A DNA stretch of 64,000 nt, taken from contig JADKDR010000001.1 in NCBI GenBank assembly GCA_016714535.1, positions 372,001 through 436,000 of the forward strand, read 5' to 3'. The notes beneath the pieces are model-generated. The model did no database searches, was not told where the DNA came from, and was given only the letters and a program-made list of their open reading frames with translations. This DNA is from Bacteroidota bacterium. GTDB lineage: Bacteria > Bacteroidota > Bacteroidia > AKYH767-A > OLB10. Of the stretch, positions 46,559-55,861 are shown piece by piece (positions within the stretch are counted from its first letter, which is position 1; each line of letters opens with the position of its first letter). The position numbers and the translations under genes were made by a program.

Positions 46559-48403
46559 ATGAATAACTGCTTGATCGCTTTACTGTTTGTTTTATTTTCT
46601 CTTAATCAATTGTCGGGTCAAAATCAGGCTTCGCAATGGTATTTCGGAAATTACGCTGCTCTTGATTTTATGAGTGGCGCACCTGTAAGCATTGGTACTA
46701 GTGCCATGGCCATGCTCGAAGGCGTTTCGTCTATTGCTGATGCTAGTGGCAACTTACTGTTTTATACCAATGGCAGCACGGTTTGGAACGCGAATAACAC
46801 CATTATGCCCAATGGCACAGGACTATCGGGTAATAATAATTCTGCACAGGCGGCACTAATCATTCCATACCCCGGCAATACTGCTGCTTATATTATTGTT
46901 ACTACTCCAACCAATGGTCTTGGCACCATGGACTATTCGATAATTGATATGACCTTAAATGGCGGATTAGGAGATGTGGTAATAAAAAACACACCAATAG
47001 TAAATAATTCTACCGAGAAAGTTACTGCCGTTGCACACTCCAATGGAACCGATATTTGGATAATTGGACACACTTTTAACACAGCCGATTTTTATGCTTA
47101 CTTAGTAACATCGGCAGGAGTTAGCAACACACCTGTTATTAGCACAAGTGGTAGTGTTATACAGGGCGTATTGGGCTTTGCCGGCTATATGAAAGCTTCG
47201 CATTGCGGACAAAAGGTTGCCTATGCCTCTACCTTGGGAATGGATTTAGTTGAACTATTTGATTTTGACAACAGCACCGGAATAATTAGTAATGCGATTA
47301 CGTTTCCGAATGTATCGCAGGCATATGGGCTCGAGTTTTCGGGCGATGACAGCAAACTATATGCAACCTTAGAAAACCCGATGGAAATTTTTCAGTGGGA
47401 TTTAAATGCGGGTTCAGCAGCAGCAATAATAGCTTCTCAAGTAACCTTACCGGGCAATGTAGGTTTTGAGGCATATGCTGCTCTGCAATTAGGAACCGAT
47501 AGTAATATATATCTGGCAAACAGGTTCAGTAATCAAATGGGTGTAATAAACGAGCCCAATCAAGCAGGTGCCGCCTGCAACTTTATCGACAATGCCTTTA
47601 CACTTAGCTTTGGTGACAACCAATATGGTTTACCAAACTTATATCAATCGTTGTATACTTACGGTACCGGGCAGGCCCCACAGGTATTGTTCAGCTCTTC
47701 GGATACGGTATTGTGTGAAAAGCAAGCGATTGACTTTAATGATCTCAGCACCGGAAATCCAACAAGCTGGCAATGGACATTCACCGGTGCATCACCATCT
47801 ACTGCTACCGATCAAAATCCGATGGGAATATATTATGCTCAATATGGTACTTTTCCTGTTACTTTAAAAGTAAGCAATTCATTTGGCAACGATTCTGTTA
47901 CCATTCAACAATTTATTAGTGTTGTCCCTATACCAAATACGCCAACCATAACTGCTACCGGAACCTTGCTATGCTGCGATTCGACAGCGGTAAGCTATCA
48001 GTGGTTTTATAACAACCTACCCATTCCAAATGCAACTAACATATGCTATACGGCAACGCAAGTGGGAAACTACTATGTAACTATTACCGATACCAATGGA
48101 TGCGAAAACGCTAGTGGGCTTGTTGCGGTTACCAATTCGGCAATGGCAGAGCCACATACAGCACAGTTAGCTGTTTATCCTAACCCCGCAAACGATCAAA
48201 TTACACTATACAGTAATTCGGCAGATAAATTTGTTTCGGTAACCCTATATGATGTGAGCGGAAAAGAAGTAACAACGCACACAACAATTTATACCAACCC
48301 ATTTAGTATGGATATTGCACACCTGCCACCCGGCTATTATACCATTGCAGTTTGGGGACGAAACACCTTGACTCGAATTCCACTGATTAAGATTAAACCA
48401 TAA
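46559..48403 (+). CDS. Secreted beta-propeller/PKD protein with T9SS sorting domain
   Basis: A 614-residue secreted protein, starting at the ATG at 46559 that opens the signal peptide (MNNCLIALLFVLFSLNQLSG). Residues about 25-375 are a beta-propeller-like region (WYFGNYAALDF, GNLLFYTNGSTVW, AYGLEFSGDDSKLYAT), common in Bacteroidota gliding or PKD proteins. A PKD domain (about 385-465) carries SWQWTFTGA and TDQNPMGIYY. An Ig-like segment (YQWFYNNLPIP) and a T9SS-type C-terminus (LAVYPNPANDQITLYSN, LPPGYYTIAV) end the chain. It shares its PKD segment almost word for word with the protein at 7038-8771 and is followed, convergently, by a choice-of-anchor-B gene. Function unknown. Confidence 0.85.
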   Translation: MNNCLIALLFVLFSLNQLSGQNQASQWYFGNYAALDFMSGAPVSIGTSAMAMLEGVSSIADASGNLLFYTNGSTVWNANNTIMPNGTGLSGNNNSAQAALIIPYPGNTAAYIIVTTPTNGLGTMDYSIIDMTLNGGLGDVVIKNTPIVNNSTEKVTAVAHSNGTDIWIIGHTFNTADFYAYLVTSAGVSNTPVISTSGSVIQGVLGFAGYMKASHCGQKVAYASTLGMDLVELFDFDNSTGIISNAITFPNVSQAYGLEFSGDDSKLYATLENPMEIFQWDLNAGSAAAIIASQVTLPGNVGFEAYAALQLGTDSNIYLANRFSNQMGVINEPNQAGAACNFIDNAFTLSFGDNQYGLPNLYQSLYTYGTGQAPQVLFSSSDTVLCEKQAIDFNDLSTGNPTSWQWTFTGASPSTATDQNPMGIYYAQYGTFPVTLKVSNSFGNDSVTIQQFISVVPIPNTPTITATGTLLCCDSTAVSYQWFYNNLPIPNATNICYTATQVGNYYVTITDTNGCENASGLVAVTNSAMAEPHTAQLAVYPNPANDQITLYSNSADKFVSVTLYDVSGKEVTTHTTIYTNPFSMDIAHLPPGYYTIAVWGRNTLTRIPLIKIKP

Positions 48404-48440
48404 AAAAAAACGCCTTGCTAAAAGCAAGGCGCATATTTTT
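48402..48440. terminator. Bidirectional terminator between two convergent surface-protein genes
   Basis: CGCCTTGCT (48411-48419) pairs with AGCAAGGCG (48423-48431) around AAA. It is flanked by A9 on the left and T5 on the right, so it can serve the plus gene ending at 48403 and the minus gene ending at 48457. Confidence 0.85.
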
Positions 48441-48456
48441 CAACTCGACTTTATAA

Positions 48457-50802
48457 CTATTGCGTTTTTATAAGTTTAAGCGTTTTGCTACCACCATTCT
48501 TATTGGTAAGCGTAGCAAAATATAAACCTGCCTGATATGCAGCGCCAATTCTTATGCTGGCCGAAGTCATAGTAAGTTGTTCAATTATTTTTCCTGTTAT
48601 ATCCTGAATAGTTAATTGATCGCCTGCTTGATTTGTACTTAGCAAAAAGTCGATGCTTGCAGGATTAGGAGCAACCGTAAAATCAGTTGCAACTGCTGTG
48701 TGGTCAATACTTAGGAATCCATCACTTACCTGGAATTTATCGAAGGCTGCTTCACATACGTTTCCTTGCGAAAAATCTTCGGCAACTACGCGCACACGCA
48801 TGGTAGTAGTTGGAGTGAGGTAGTTGTTAAGCGCATACAATTTATTTATCCAATTAGACATGCCTGGTGTGTTGACATGTATTTTTTCGAGCAATACCTC
48901 AGTAGCACCGTTGCTAATGTATACATACATGGTATCGTTTGGGGTGCTACCAAACTGACCTCCACCATTATAAAACCATCGTGAATAATATAACACCGGA
49001 TTTGTATAATTTGACAAATCAAAGAAAGGCGAACGAAGTGTTACACTACCATCGTCAATATCATCGTTGCCCGAGCTTCCACCGCCATTGCCACTCATAA
49101 AGCATTTATCATTACAGTCAGTTATAACATCAAAATCGGGATTTACCTGCGTGTTATTACTAGTTGTTCCTATAGGCTCTTCGCGCACCCAAAAACCTGT
49201 AGTTGCAGTGCCCTGTGTGCTCCAGGCATTGTCAAATGTAAAGTCATCATACCAGCCTTTGCTAAGTGCAATGGTAACATTGCCCCCATTAATTGGTGCT
49301 GTGTTGCATGAGGTAATATATCCCCACTGTCCGGCTGTAACTGTATATGTTCCCGTTACAAAATTATTAATAGAAAAATCTCCATTGCCATTGGTGATAA
49401 CATCCCAATTATACTGCCCATCGCTAATATTAACATTCGCATTAGCTATTGGATTTCCATTTCCGGCATCAATTACGTTGCCGGTAATATTCAAGGTTTG
49501 TACTGGTACTAATTCCACATTTAATGCGGTAACAATACCATTAGCTAACGAAACCCCTGTGATGGTTTTGGTTATATAGCCAACTTTTGAAACGGTAACA
49601 TCGTACAAGCCTGCGGCAGCTAATCCTGTTTTATATACACCCATGGTGTTGGTGAATTTAGTTTTATTAGAACTAACAATAGTTACCGTAGCCCCATTGA
49701 TAGGTAAAGTTGTTATACTGTCAGTTACCAAGCCTTCAAGATAACACCCACGAATATAGTCGGGGGCGATTACAAACAATCCTTCCTCTATATCGCTAAC
49801 TACCAGGTTGCCTGAGGGAAGATAACAATATACGCCCCAGCAACCATTAAAGCCGCCACCACTAAAGGGTGAAGTATCATAATGGCCTACCTCAATCATA
49901 TTATCAGGACGGGCAACATCAACAACAACAACTCCTTCGGTGTACCACGATACTACTTCATAATCATTCAATGTATGCGTATTGTGAACAATGGCCTGCG
50001 ACCCTGGTGCTGTTTGGTATTGATCAATCAATTTTATGTTTTGAGGATTGCTAATATCGTAAGCAGCAAGCACGCTATTATCTACTTCGTCAGTGGTAAA
50101 GAGCACAGTGCCTGCATCATTCAACCAGCTATTATGCGAAAAGTTGTCAGGAGTATTTTGCGTATTCAAAGCAATTGGATTTGCTTTATTGCTAACATCA
50201 AAGATGGTAAAGTACCCATCGTATATATGACAGGAAAACAAGGTATCGTTGCGCACATATCCATCATGAATATACGTACCAGGCGTATGGCCCAAATAGT
50301 TTGGATTCCATGGGTCGGAATTTAAATCACAGATTAATGCAGCACCATTAAATAAGCTGGTTCCATATAGATAAATATAACCTTCGTCAATGTGCAGTGC
50401 ATGTATATTGTCAATTTGCCCGCTGATGGCGCCATTACCCAAATAGTTTTTTACAGGAAGATTATTTGCAGGTAAATTGCTGAGATTAATAATTTGCAAT
50501 CCACCACCACCTTCGGTTGTTACATAGGCATACTTGTCATGGGTTTTAACTTCGCGCCAAATAGACTGAGGTCCTGAAATATTTATAACTTCAAAAATAT
50601 TAAGTGGGTCGGTTACATCTACAATAGACAAACCAAACTCCCAGCCAACAAGCGCATACTCATTGCCAAGAGAATCTACATAGCCCCCAATGTTAGACAA
50701 TTCACCGCTGTAAGTTTTCTTGCTTTTAAAAGTCATGTTTAACTGCGCAAAAGCGAATGTGTAAACAAGCATGCAAATAGTACTAAGTACAATTTTTTTC
50801 AT
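48457..50802 (-). CDS. Choice-of-anchor-B secreted protein with two CarboxypepD-reg domains and T9SS tail
   Basis: A 781-residue secreted protein with signal peptide (MKKIVLSTICMLVYTFAFAQ). Residues about 25-350 are LVIVD-type propeller repeats (GLSIVDVTDPLNI, GLQIINLSNLPAN, FTIFDVSNKANP, LAAYDISNPQNI). Two carboxypeptidase-regulatory-like domains follow (CYLEGLVTDSITTLPINGAT; LNITGNVIDAGNGNPIANAN). A jelly-roll-like domain (about 515-690; DDIDDGSVTLRSPFFDLSNY) comes next, then a T9SS sorting domain (VAPNPASIDFLLSTNQAGD, then AGLYFATLTNKNG). It extends the architecture of the paralogue at 8811-10385. Function unknown. Confidence 0.85.
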   Translation of the reverse strand: MKKIVLSTICMLVYTFAFAQLNMTFKSKKTYSGELSNIGGYVDSLGNEYALVGWEFGLSIVDVTDPLNIFEVINISGPQSIWREVKTHDKYAYVTTEGGGGLQIINLSNLPANNLPVKNYLGNGAISGQIDNIHALHIDEGYIYLYGTSLFNGAALICDLNSDPWNPNYLGHTPGTYIHDGYVRNDTLFSCHIYDGYFTIFDVSNKANPIALNTQNTPDNFSHNSWLNDAGTVLFTTDEVDNSVLAAYDISNPQNIKLIDQYQTAPGSQAIVHNTHTLNDYEVVSWYTEGVVVVDVARPDNMIEVGHYDTSPFSGGGFNGCWGVYCYLPSGNLVVSDIEEGLFVIAPDYIRGCYLEGLVTDSITTLPINGATVTIVSSNKTKFTNTMGVYKTGLAAAGLYDVTVSKVGYITKTITGVSLANGIVTALNVELVPVQTLNITGNVIDAGNGNPIANANVNISDGQYNWDVITNGNGDFSINNFVTGTYTVTAGQWGYITSCNTAPINGGNVTIALSKGWYDDFTFDNAWSTQGTATTGFWVREEPIGTTSNNTQVNPDFDVITDCNDKCFMSGNGGGSSGNDDIDDGSVTLRSPFFDLSNYTNPVLYYSRWFYNGGGQFGSTPNDTMYVYISNGATEVLLEKIHVNTPGMSNWINKLYALNNYLTPTTTMRVRVVAEDFSQGNVCEAAFDKFQVSDGFLSIDHTAVATDFTVAPNPASIDFLLSTNQAGDQLTIQDITGKIIEQLTMTSASIRIGAAYQAGLYFATLTNKNGGSKTLKLIKTQ

Positions 50803-50963
50803 TTGATATATTTTATTATTTAAATTAAAGTTCTTTCGAAATCAGACCAAGAACATCGACCCTACGGCCGATGCGGTTTAAAAATGCCGTGCGAAATTAA
50901 ACTTTTATTCACATTCTAAAATAGCTACTTTAGCCAACCTTAACATAACCTGCTATTTTATTT

Positions 50964-52982
50964 ATGAACAAGGAAAAAAAGCCATTGAAAAAGCAAAGTA
51001 AACCGGTGGCTACAAAAAACTCTACCAACAGTATCGTATGGCTGTGCTCGGCTATTTGTGGTGTTTTTGCATTATTACTGTATGCCAATACGTTGGGCCA
51101 TCAATGGGCATTGGACGATTTTCCAACCATTTATGGGAATGCCGTAACTCAACAGGGGTTTGATGGCATTTCAACATTACTTAAAACCTCTTACTGGTAT
51201 GGGCTTGATGGAAAAAATGATTGGTTGTACCGCCCCATGAGTATGATCATGTTTGCTATTGAGTGGGAATTGGCACCCAACAATCCCATATTAGGTCATT
51301 GGATAAATGTGCTTATGTATGGACTTACCGGCTTCTTTCTATTTCGTTTTATGAAAAACCTATTTGAAGGAAAAAACATACTTCTGCCGTTTGCAATTAC
51401 CTTGCTATTTGTAGCGCACCCTATTCATACCGAAGTAGTAGCCAACATTAAAAGCCGTGACGAAATACTTACGTTCCTTTTCTCCATACTTACACTAAAC
51501 CAGATACTGCAATACATAAAGGCCGAAAGAATGATTTCGTTGGCTCTTGCATTTTTATTTTTTCTGATTGCCTCTTTCAGCAAAGAGAGTGCAATAAGTA
51601 TACTTGGTGTTGTACCGGTAATGATATACTTTTTTAGCAACAGCGATATTAAAAAATATGCTTACGCCATGCTTCCGGTGATGGCAGCAGCTGGCATTTA
51701 TTTAATTGCTCGCGGCAATGTACTTACATCGCAAACAGCACAGGAAGGTATTTTAATCAGTGACAATTCGCTGGTTGCTACATCCAATGTAGGCATGCAA
51801 AAAGCTACCGCTATCTACATCATGGGCCTATACTTAAAGCTATTGGTATTTCCACATCCAATGAGTTGCGACTATTCGTATAACGAAATTAAGATTGTTG
51901 GTTTCGATAATTGGTTTGTAATCGTTTCTATTTTACTTCATTTAGGCATGGGTGTTTATGCCTTGATGGGCATAAAAAAGAAAGATCCTGTTTCATTTGG
52001 CATTATCTTTTATTTAGGAACCATTATTCTGGTTACTAATTTATTTTTCCTAACCCGCTCCACCATGGCCGATCGCTTTTTATATATGCCCTCGCTCGGA
52101 TTTTGTATCGCCCTGATTGTGCTGCTATCGCGATTGTTAAAAATAGATTTTTCGAGCGCAGTTAATTTTCCATCTATCGGAAACATGGTTGGTTACCATA
52201 AAGCATTTACCGGAATAATTGGTGTGCTTTTGCTTATAGCAAGTGTAAAAACATTTGCCCGCAATCAAGATTGGGAAAACGACACCACCATTTTTAGTTC
52301 CGATGCCGAACATGCTCCGGGAAGTGCACGAATTCATTATTTGTATGGCAACCATTTTTTGCAAGACTTAAATCAAAATCTGGTACCTGCTGCCGAACAG
52401 GAAGAACACTGGCAAATAGCTGTGCGCGAACTAAAACGAAGCATCGAGTGTCATGCTGACTACCTTGAGTCTTACATGGGTCTAGGAGATTGTTATGTGC
52501 GCAAAAGTATGTTTAAAGAGGCGCTTGATATTTACTCTGCGGCAATAAAACGAAATCCAAATTTTGGAAATGCTTATAATAATCTTGGCAACTGTTATTT
52601 TAAAATGGGACAGTATGATAATGCGATAGCCGAACTTACGAAAGCGGTTACTGTAAATCCACAGTATAGCGAAGGTTTTAACAACCTGGGCTCAGCATAT
52701 TTTGCCAAACAAGATTTTAATAATGCAATTGCAGCCTTTAACAAAGCTATCAGTATAGCACCTTCGTATTCCGATGCATATAAGAATCTGGGAAGTACTT
52801 ATGGTACCATGGGGCAGTTGGACCAGGCAATAGGTGCTTTTTTAAAAGGGTTGGAGTATAAGCCAAATGATGCTACTATTAACTACTACCTCGGTATCAC
52901 CTACAATAATAAAGGCGATGCCATGAATGGCAATCGCTACTTAAACCGTGCTTATGAACTCGATCCAAAGTTGAGAAAGTAA
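50964..52982 (+). CDS. TMTC-like multi-pass glycosyltransferase with C-terminal TPR repeats
   Basis: A 672-residue membrane protein. A basic N-terminus (about 1-25) precedes about ten hydrophobic helices. Family motifs of GT-C/TMTC-like enzymes are ALDDFPTI (first luminal/periplasmic loop Asp pair, about 50-57), WLYRPMSM, and FVAHPIHTEVVANIKSRDE (about 150-168). SKESAISIL follows. Residues about 475-670 hold about five tetratricopeptide repeats (YNNLGNCYFKMGQYDNAI, FNNLGSAYFAKQDFNNAI, YKNLGSTYGTMGQLDQAI). Eukaryotic TMTC proteins are O-mannosyltransferases, while the bacterial homologues are mostly uncharacterised. It may glycosylate exported proteins. A weak -7 match (TACTTTAG) lies upstream. 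Confidence 0.85.
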   Translation: MNKEKKPLKKQSKPVATKNSTNSIVWLCSAICGVFALLLYANTLGHQWALDDFPTIYGNAVTQQGFDGISTLLKTSYWYGLDGKNDWLYRPMSMIMFAIEWELAPNNPILGHWINVLMYGLTGFFLFRFMKNLFEGKNILLPFAITLLFVAHPIHTEVVANIKSRDEILTFLFSILTLNQILQYIKAERMISLALAFLFFLIASFSKESAISILGVVPVMIYFFSNSDIKKYAYAMLPVMAAAGIYLIARGNVLTSQTAQEGILISDNSLVATSNVGMQKATAIYIMGLYLKLLVFPHPMSCDYSYNEIKIVGFDNWFVIVSILLHLGMGVYALMGIKKKDPVSFGIIFYLGTIILVTNLFFLTRSTMADRFLYMPSLGFCIALIVLLSRLLKIDFSSAVNFPSIGNMVGYHKAFTGIIGVLLLIASVKTFARNQDWENDTTIFSSDAEHAPGSARIHYLYGNHFLQDLNQNLVPAAEQEEHWQIAVRELKRSIECHADYLESYMGLGDCYVRKSMFKEALDIYSAAIKRNPNFGNAYNNLGNCYFKMGQYDNAIAELTKAVTVNPQYSEGFNNLGSAYFAKQDFNNAIAAFNKAISIAPSYSDAYKNLGSTYGTMGQLDQAIGAFLKGLEYKPNDATINYYLGITYNNKGDAMNGNRYLNRAYELDPKLRK

Positions 52983-53274
52983 CCAAGAGATTCAGCTCAC
53001 GTTTTAAGTTGTGAAAAAGTTTTTTTTATCATCTGCATAACAGAAAAAATAAAATTCACTTTTGCAAGAGGTATTTCATTTCGGCATGCGAGTTCTATTC
53101 AGAGCTATGTTGAATAGTTAACCTTTCTAACTAATTAAATATTAATTTTAATAAATCAGGCTGTAAGTTTAGACTGCATAACATTTTAAGATTTGTTTAC
53201 AACATTCAACATACTGACGGCCAAACATTTTTTTTTTAAAAAACTATATTATTAATACATAAACAAAAAGCTAT

Positions 53275-54372
53275 ATGAAGATTGCAATTATAGGTACGCG
53301 TGGTATTCCCAACAATTATGGAGGGCTTGAGCAATTTGCCGAACGCGTGTCGGAATTACTTGTAAAAAAAGGACATGAAGTGCTGGTTTATAATGCATCG
53401 CACCATCCGTATGATAAACCGGAATATCATGGCGTGCGCGTGATAAAAAAATATAACCCCGAAAAAAAGATTGGCTCAGGTGGAAATTTCATTTATGACC
53501 TGTTAAGCTATCATCATGCCTCTAAACAAAACTGCGATGCTATATTGGTATGTGGCTACACTACCATGACCTTTGCTTACCTGCTGGTAAAACCAAAATG
53601 CAAAGTGGTAACCAATATAGATGGGATGGAATGGTGGCGCAGTAAACACAACAATCTGGTTAAGAAATTTACCTATTGGACCGAAAAACTTTCGATAAAA
53701 AATTCGGATGCTATTATAAGTGATAATATTGGCATACAGGATTATGTTACTAAGGATTATAAACGCGACTCCTATTTTATTGCCTATGCAGCAGATCTTT
53801 TCGAAAATGACAAGCCAGAAATTTTAAAGGAGTTTAACCTTGAACCTTTTAAATATAATGCCATGATTTGCAGGCTTGAGCCTGAAAACAATATCGAAAT
53901 TATTTTGGATGGAGTGGCACTTTCAAAGTCTGACATGAAAACATACGTATGTGCTTCGTACGAACATAAGTATGGATTTTATTTAAAGGATAAATATAAG
54001 AATTGCGATAAAATTGTTTTTATGGGTTGGGTTGCAAGGCAAGAAATTTTACATCAAATAAGAAACTACAGCAACTTGTATTTTCATGGGCACTCAGTAG
54101 GAGGCACCAACCCCTCGCTATTAGAAGCTATGGCAGGCAAGGCTTTTATAGCTGCACATGATAATGTATTTAATCGCCATGTTACCGGCCCCGATGCTTT
54201 ATATTTTAAAACACCTGCTGATGTTGCAACTATGATTGATAACTACGATGAAGTAAAAAGTAAGCGCGCTATTTTTACTTCAAACAATCTTGAAAAAATA
54301 AAAAATGAATACAACTGGCAAAACATTGCTGATCAATATGAGCGGATGTTTAAGGAGGTAATAGGGAATTAG
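53275..54372 (+). CDS. DUF1972-type glycosyltransferase
   Basis: A 365-residue GT-B fold glycosyltransferase. The DUF1972 N-terminal domain opens with MKIAIIGTRGIPNNYGGLEQ (1-20), its hallmark, and includes VVTNIDGMEWWRSKHN. The C-terminal domain has ICRLEPENNIEIILDG and the loop HSVGGTNPSLLEAMAGK with the UDP/GDP-sugar-binding Glu. Homologues transfer sugars (often rhamnose) in capsule or exopolysaccharide assembly. No other polysaccharide gene is adjacent. The last ~60 residues (from ALYFKTPADVA) recur as a decayed copy at 59075-59257. The 292-bp region 52983-53274 before it holds a T/A-rich run but no clear promoter. It ends with TAG. Confidence 0.9.
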   Translation: MKIAIIGTRGIPNNYGGLEQFAERVSELLVKKGHEVLVYNASHHPYDKPEYHGVRVIKKYNPEKKIGSGGNFIYDLLSYHHASKQNCDAILVCGYTTMTFAYLLVKPKCKVVTNIDGMEWWRSKHNNLVKKFTYWTEKLSIKNSDAIISDNIGIQDYVTKDYKRDSYFIAYAADLFENDKPEILKEFNLEPFKYNAMICRLEPENNIEIILDGVALSKSDMKTYVCASYEHKYGFYLKDKYKNCDKIVFMGWVARQEILHQIRNYSNLYFHGHSVGGTNPSLLEAMAGKAFIAAHDNVFNRHVTGPDALYFKTPADVATMIDNYDEVKSKRAIFTSNNLEKIKNEYNWQNIADQYERMFKEVIGN

Positions 54373-54423
54373 ACATTTGATATTGATTTGTGCCCAATAG
54401 TTACTTCTCGATAAGCATACATA

Positions 54424-55809
54424 TTATTGCTTCACAAATTTACCTTTCAAATATTCTTTCTCCGTTTGTATTGTTACAACATAAAGCCCTTTATTCCAAT
54501 TTACACAATCAATGTCAATTGCAAAATACTTTTCATTTTCGTCAAACCACATACGCTCAAACATTCTACTTCCTTTTGCATCATATACCGTTACCATTAC
54601 ATCCCTTCCTTCCAATGCTTGTGCTTTAATTGTTATTTTATCATCTGAAGGATTTGGATAAATAGACATCACCTTTATTTGCTTAGGCAACTCATACTCG
54701 CTTGTAAATACCATGTTGCCACCTGAATCTATTTTGGCTACTGTCATTTTGCTTGGGTTTCCTCTTGTACCAACTGCAATTACCCCACCTTCCAGCGTTG
54801 GTTGAATTGATCGTATTTCCATTCCCAAATTGGGTGTTTTCCAAATTATATTACCTAATTCATCTAAAGCAGCTACCGTCATGCCGTAGTCCATTATAGC
54901 GGTTAATACATTTTTTTTTGTTCGAGTCATATACCATATATCAGAATGGTCATGCCATAAATTGCTATCAGGATAATATCGCGACCAAATAGTATCTCCT
55001 GTGTAACGATTAACTTTTAACAGCTGGTAATCATCACCAGCGGTACTTATTAGCAAATTAGTATCTGCACTAAAGGCTATGTCATAATTAAGAAAATACC
55101 CTAAATTAGTTGGATACGGAATATTGCCATAATCATATTGCCATTGCAAAGTCAAGGTACTATCAAATTTTTCTATGCGGTAATTGGGAAACTGCGCCCC
55201 TGTTGATGATGCAGCATAAATATAGCCCTCAGGGTCTTCAATTGGAGCATTTGTACAACATGTAGATGCATTGGTATAATACTTCAAATTTAAATTACTA
55301 TCCAATATACTAATAGCGTGTACTGGGTCAAAAAAGGGATGGATGGTTAATAAATAATTGCCTCGGGGGCTGCGCCTGGCTTGGCGGAATTTGCCTCCAT
55401 TTTGAGATTTAAAAGGCGAGTTTACACAACAGTAATTTCCATTGTTTTTATCAATCAAATTAAATGAGGAAATTGCTTGATTAATTGTATCAAAAATAAA
55501 TGAAAATGCTACAATATTGTTTGAATCAAATTGTTCGATATTTACGATTCCCCCGAATTTATTTATATAAGGCAATGTCCATATTGTATCACCACATGGC
55601 TCAAATTTTGCTAAAAATCCAATTTGATTCTGACCCTGACCTAAATTAATTCGTCCACTTACAATTATAGAAGAATCACTCAATTCGATCACATCGAATC
55701 CCCATGTGCTATTGCCGGTTGCTAATTCTTTAATAAAGCTACATTGCGCTTTTGAGTTAGTATAATAAATAGAAAACAATGTGATTAATATTATTATTTT
55801 TTTCATCAT
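54424..55809 (-). CDS. Secreted beta-propeller protein with T9SS sorting domain
   Basis: A 461-residue secreted protein with signal peptide (MMKKIIILITLFSIYYTNSKAQ). Residues about 25-370 form beta-propeller-like repeats (GFLAKFEPCGDTIW, TLQWQYDYG, LDELGNIIWKTPN, GGVIAVGTRGN), related to the delta-60/SBBP class. A C-terminal T9SS-type domain (IYPNPSDDKITIKAQ, KGLYVVTIQTEKE) ends the protein at KGKFVKQ. It sits on the minus strand between the intact glycosyltransferase and the similar gene at 55862-58830. Function unknown. Confidence 0.83.
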   Translation of the reverse strand: MMKKIIILITLFSIYYTNSKAQCSFIKELATGNSTWGFDVIELSDSSIIVSGRINLGQGQNQIGFLAKFEPCGDTIWTLPYINKFGGIVNIEQFDSNNIVAFSFIFDTINQAISSFNLIDKNNGNYCCVNSPFKSQNGGKFRQARRSPRGNYLLTIHPFFDPVHAISILDSNLNLKYYTNASTCCTNAPIEDPEGYIYAASSTGAQFPNYRIEKFDSTLTLQWQYDYGNIPYPTNLGYFLNYDIAFSADTNLLISTAGDDYQLLKVNRYTGDTIWSRYYPDSNLWHDHSDIWYMTRTKKNVLTAIMDYGMTVAALDELGNIIWKTPNLGMEIRSIQPTLEGGVIAVGTRGNPSKMTVAKIDSGGNMVFTSEYELPKQIKVMSIYPNPSDDKITIKAQALEGRDVMVTVYDAKGSRMFERMWFDENEKYFAIDIDCVNWNKGLYVVTIQTEKEYLKGKFVKQ

Positions 55810-55816
55810 AGTTTAC

Positions 55817-55852
55817 AAAAAAACAAGCCTTGATATTTCTTTCAAGGCTTGT
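55817..55852 (-). terminator. Terminator after the GH18-like surface-protein gene
   Basis: ACAAGCCTTGA (55823-55833) pairs perfectly with TCAAGGCTTGT (55842-55852), an 11-bp stem, followed on the minus strand by a T7 run. It lies between the stop at 55862 and the next gene's start at 55809, so it separates the two. Confidence 0.85.
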
Positions 55853-55861
55853 ATGTTCAAA

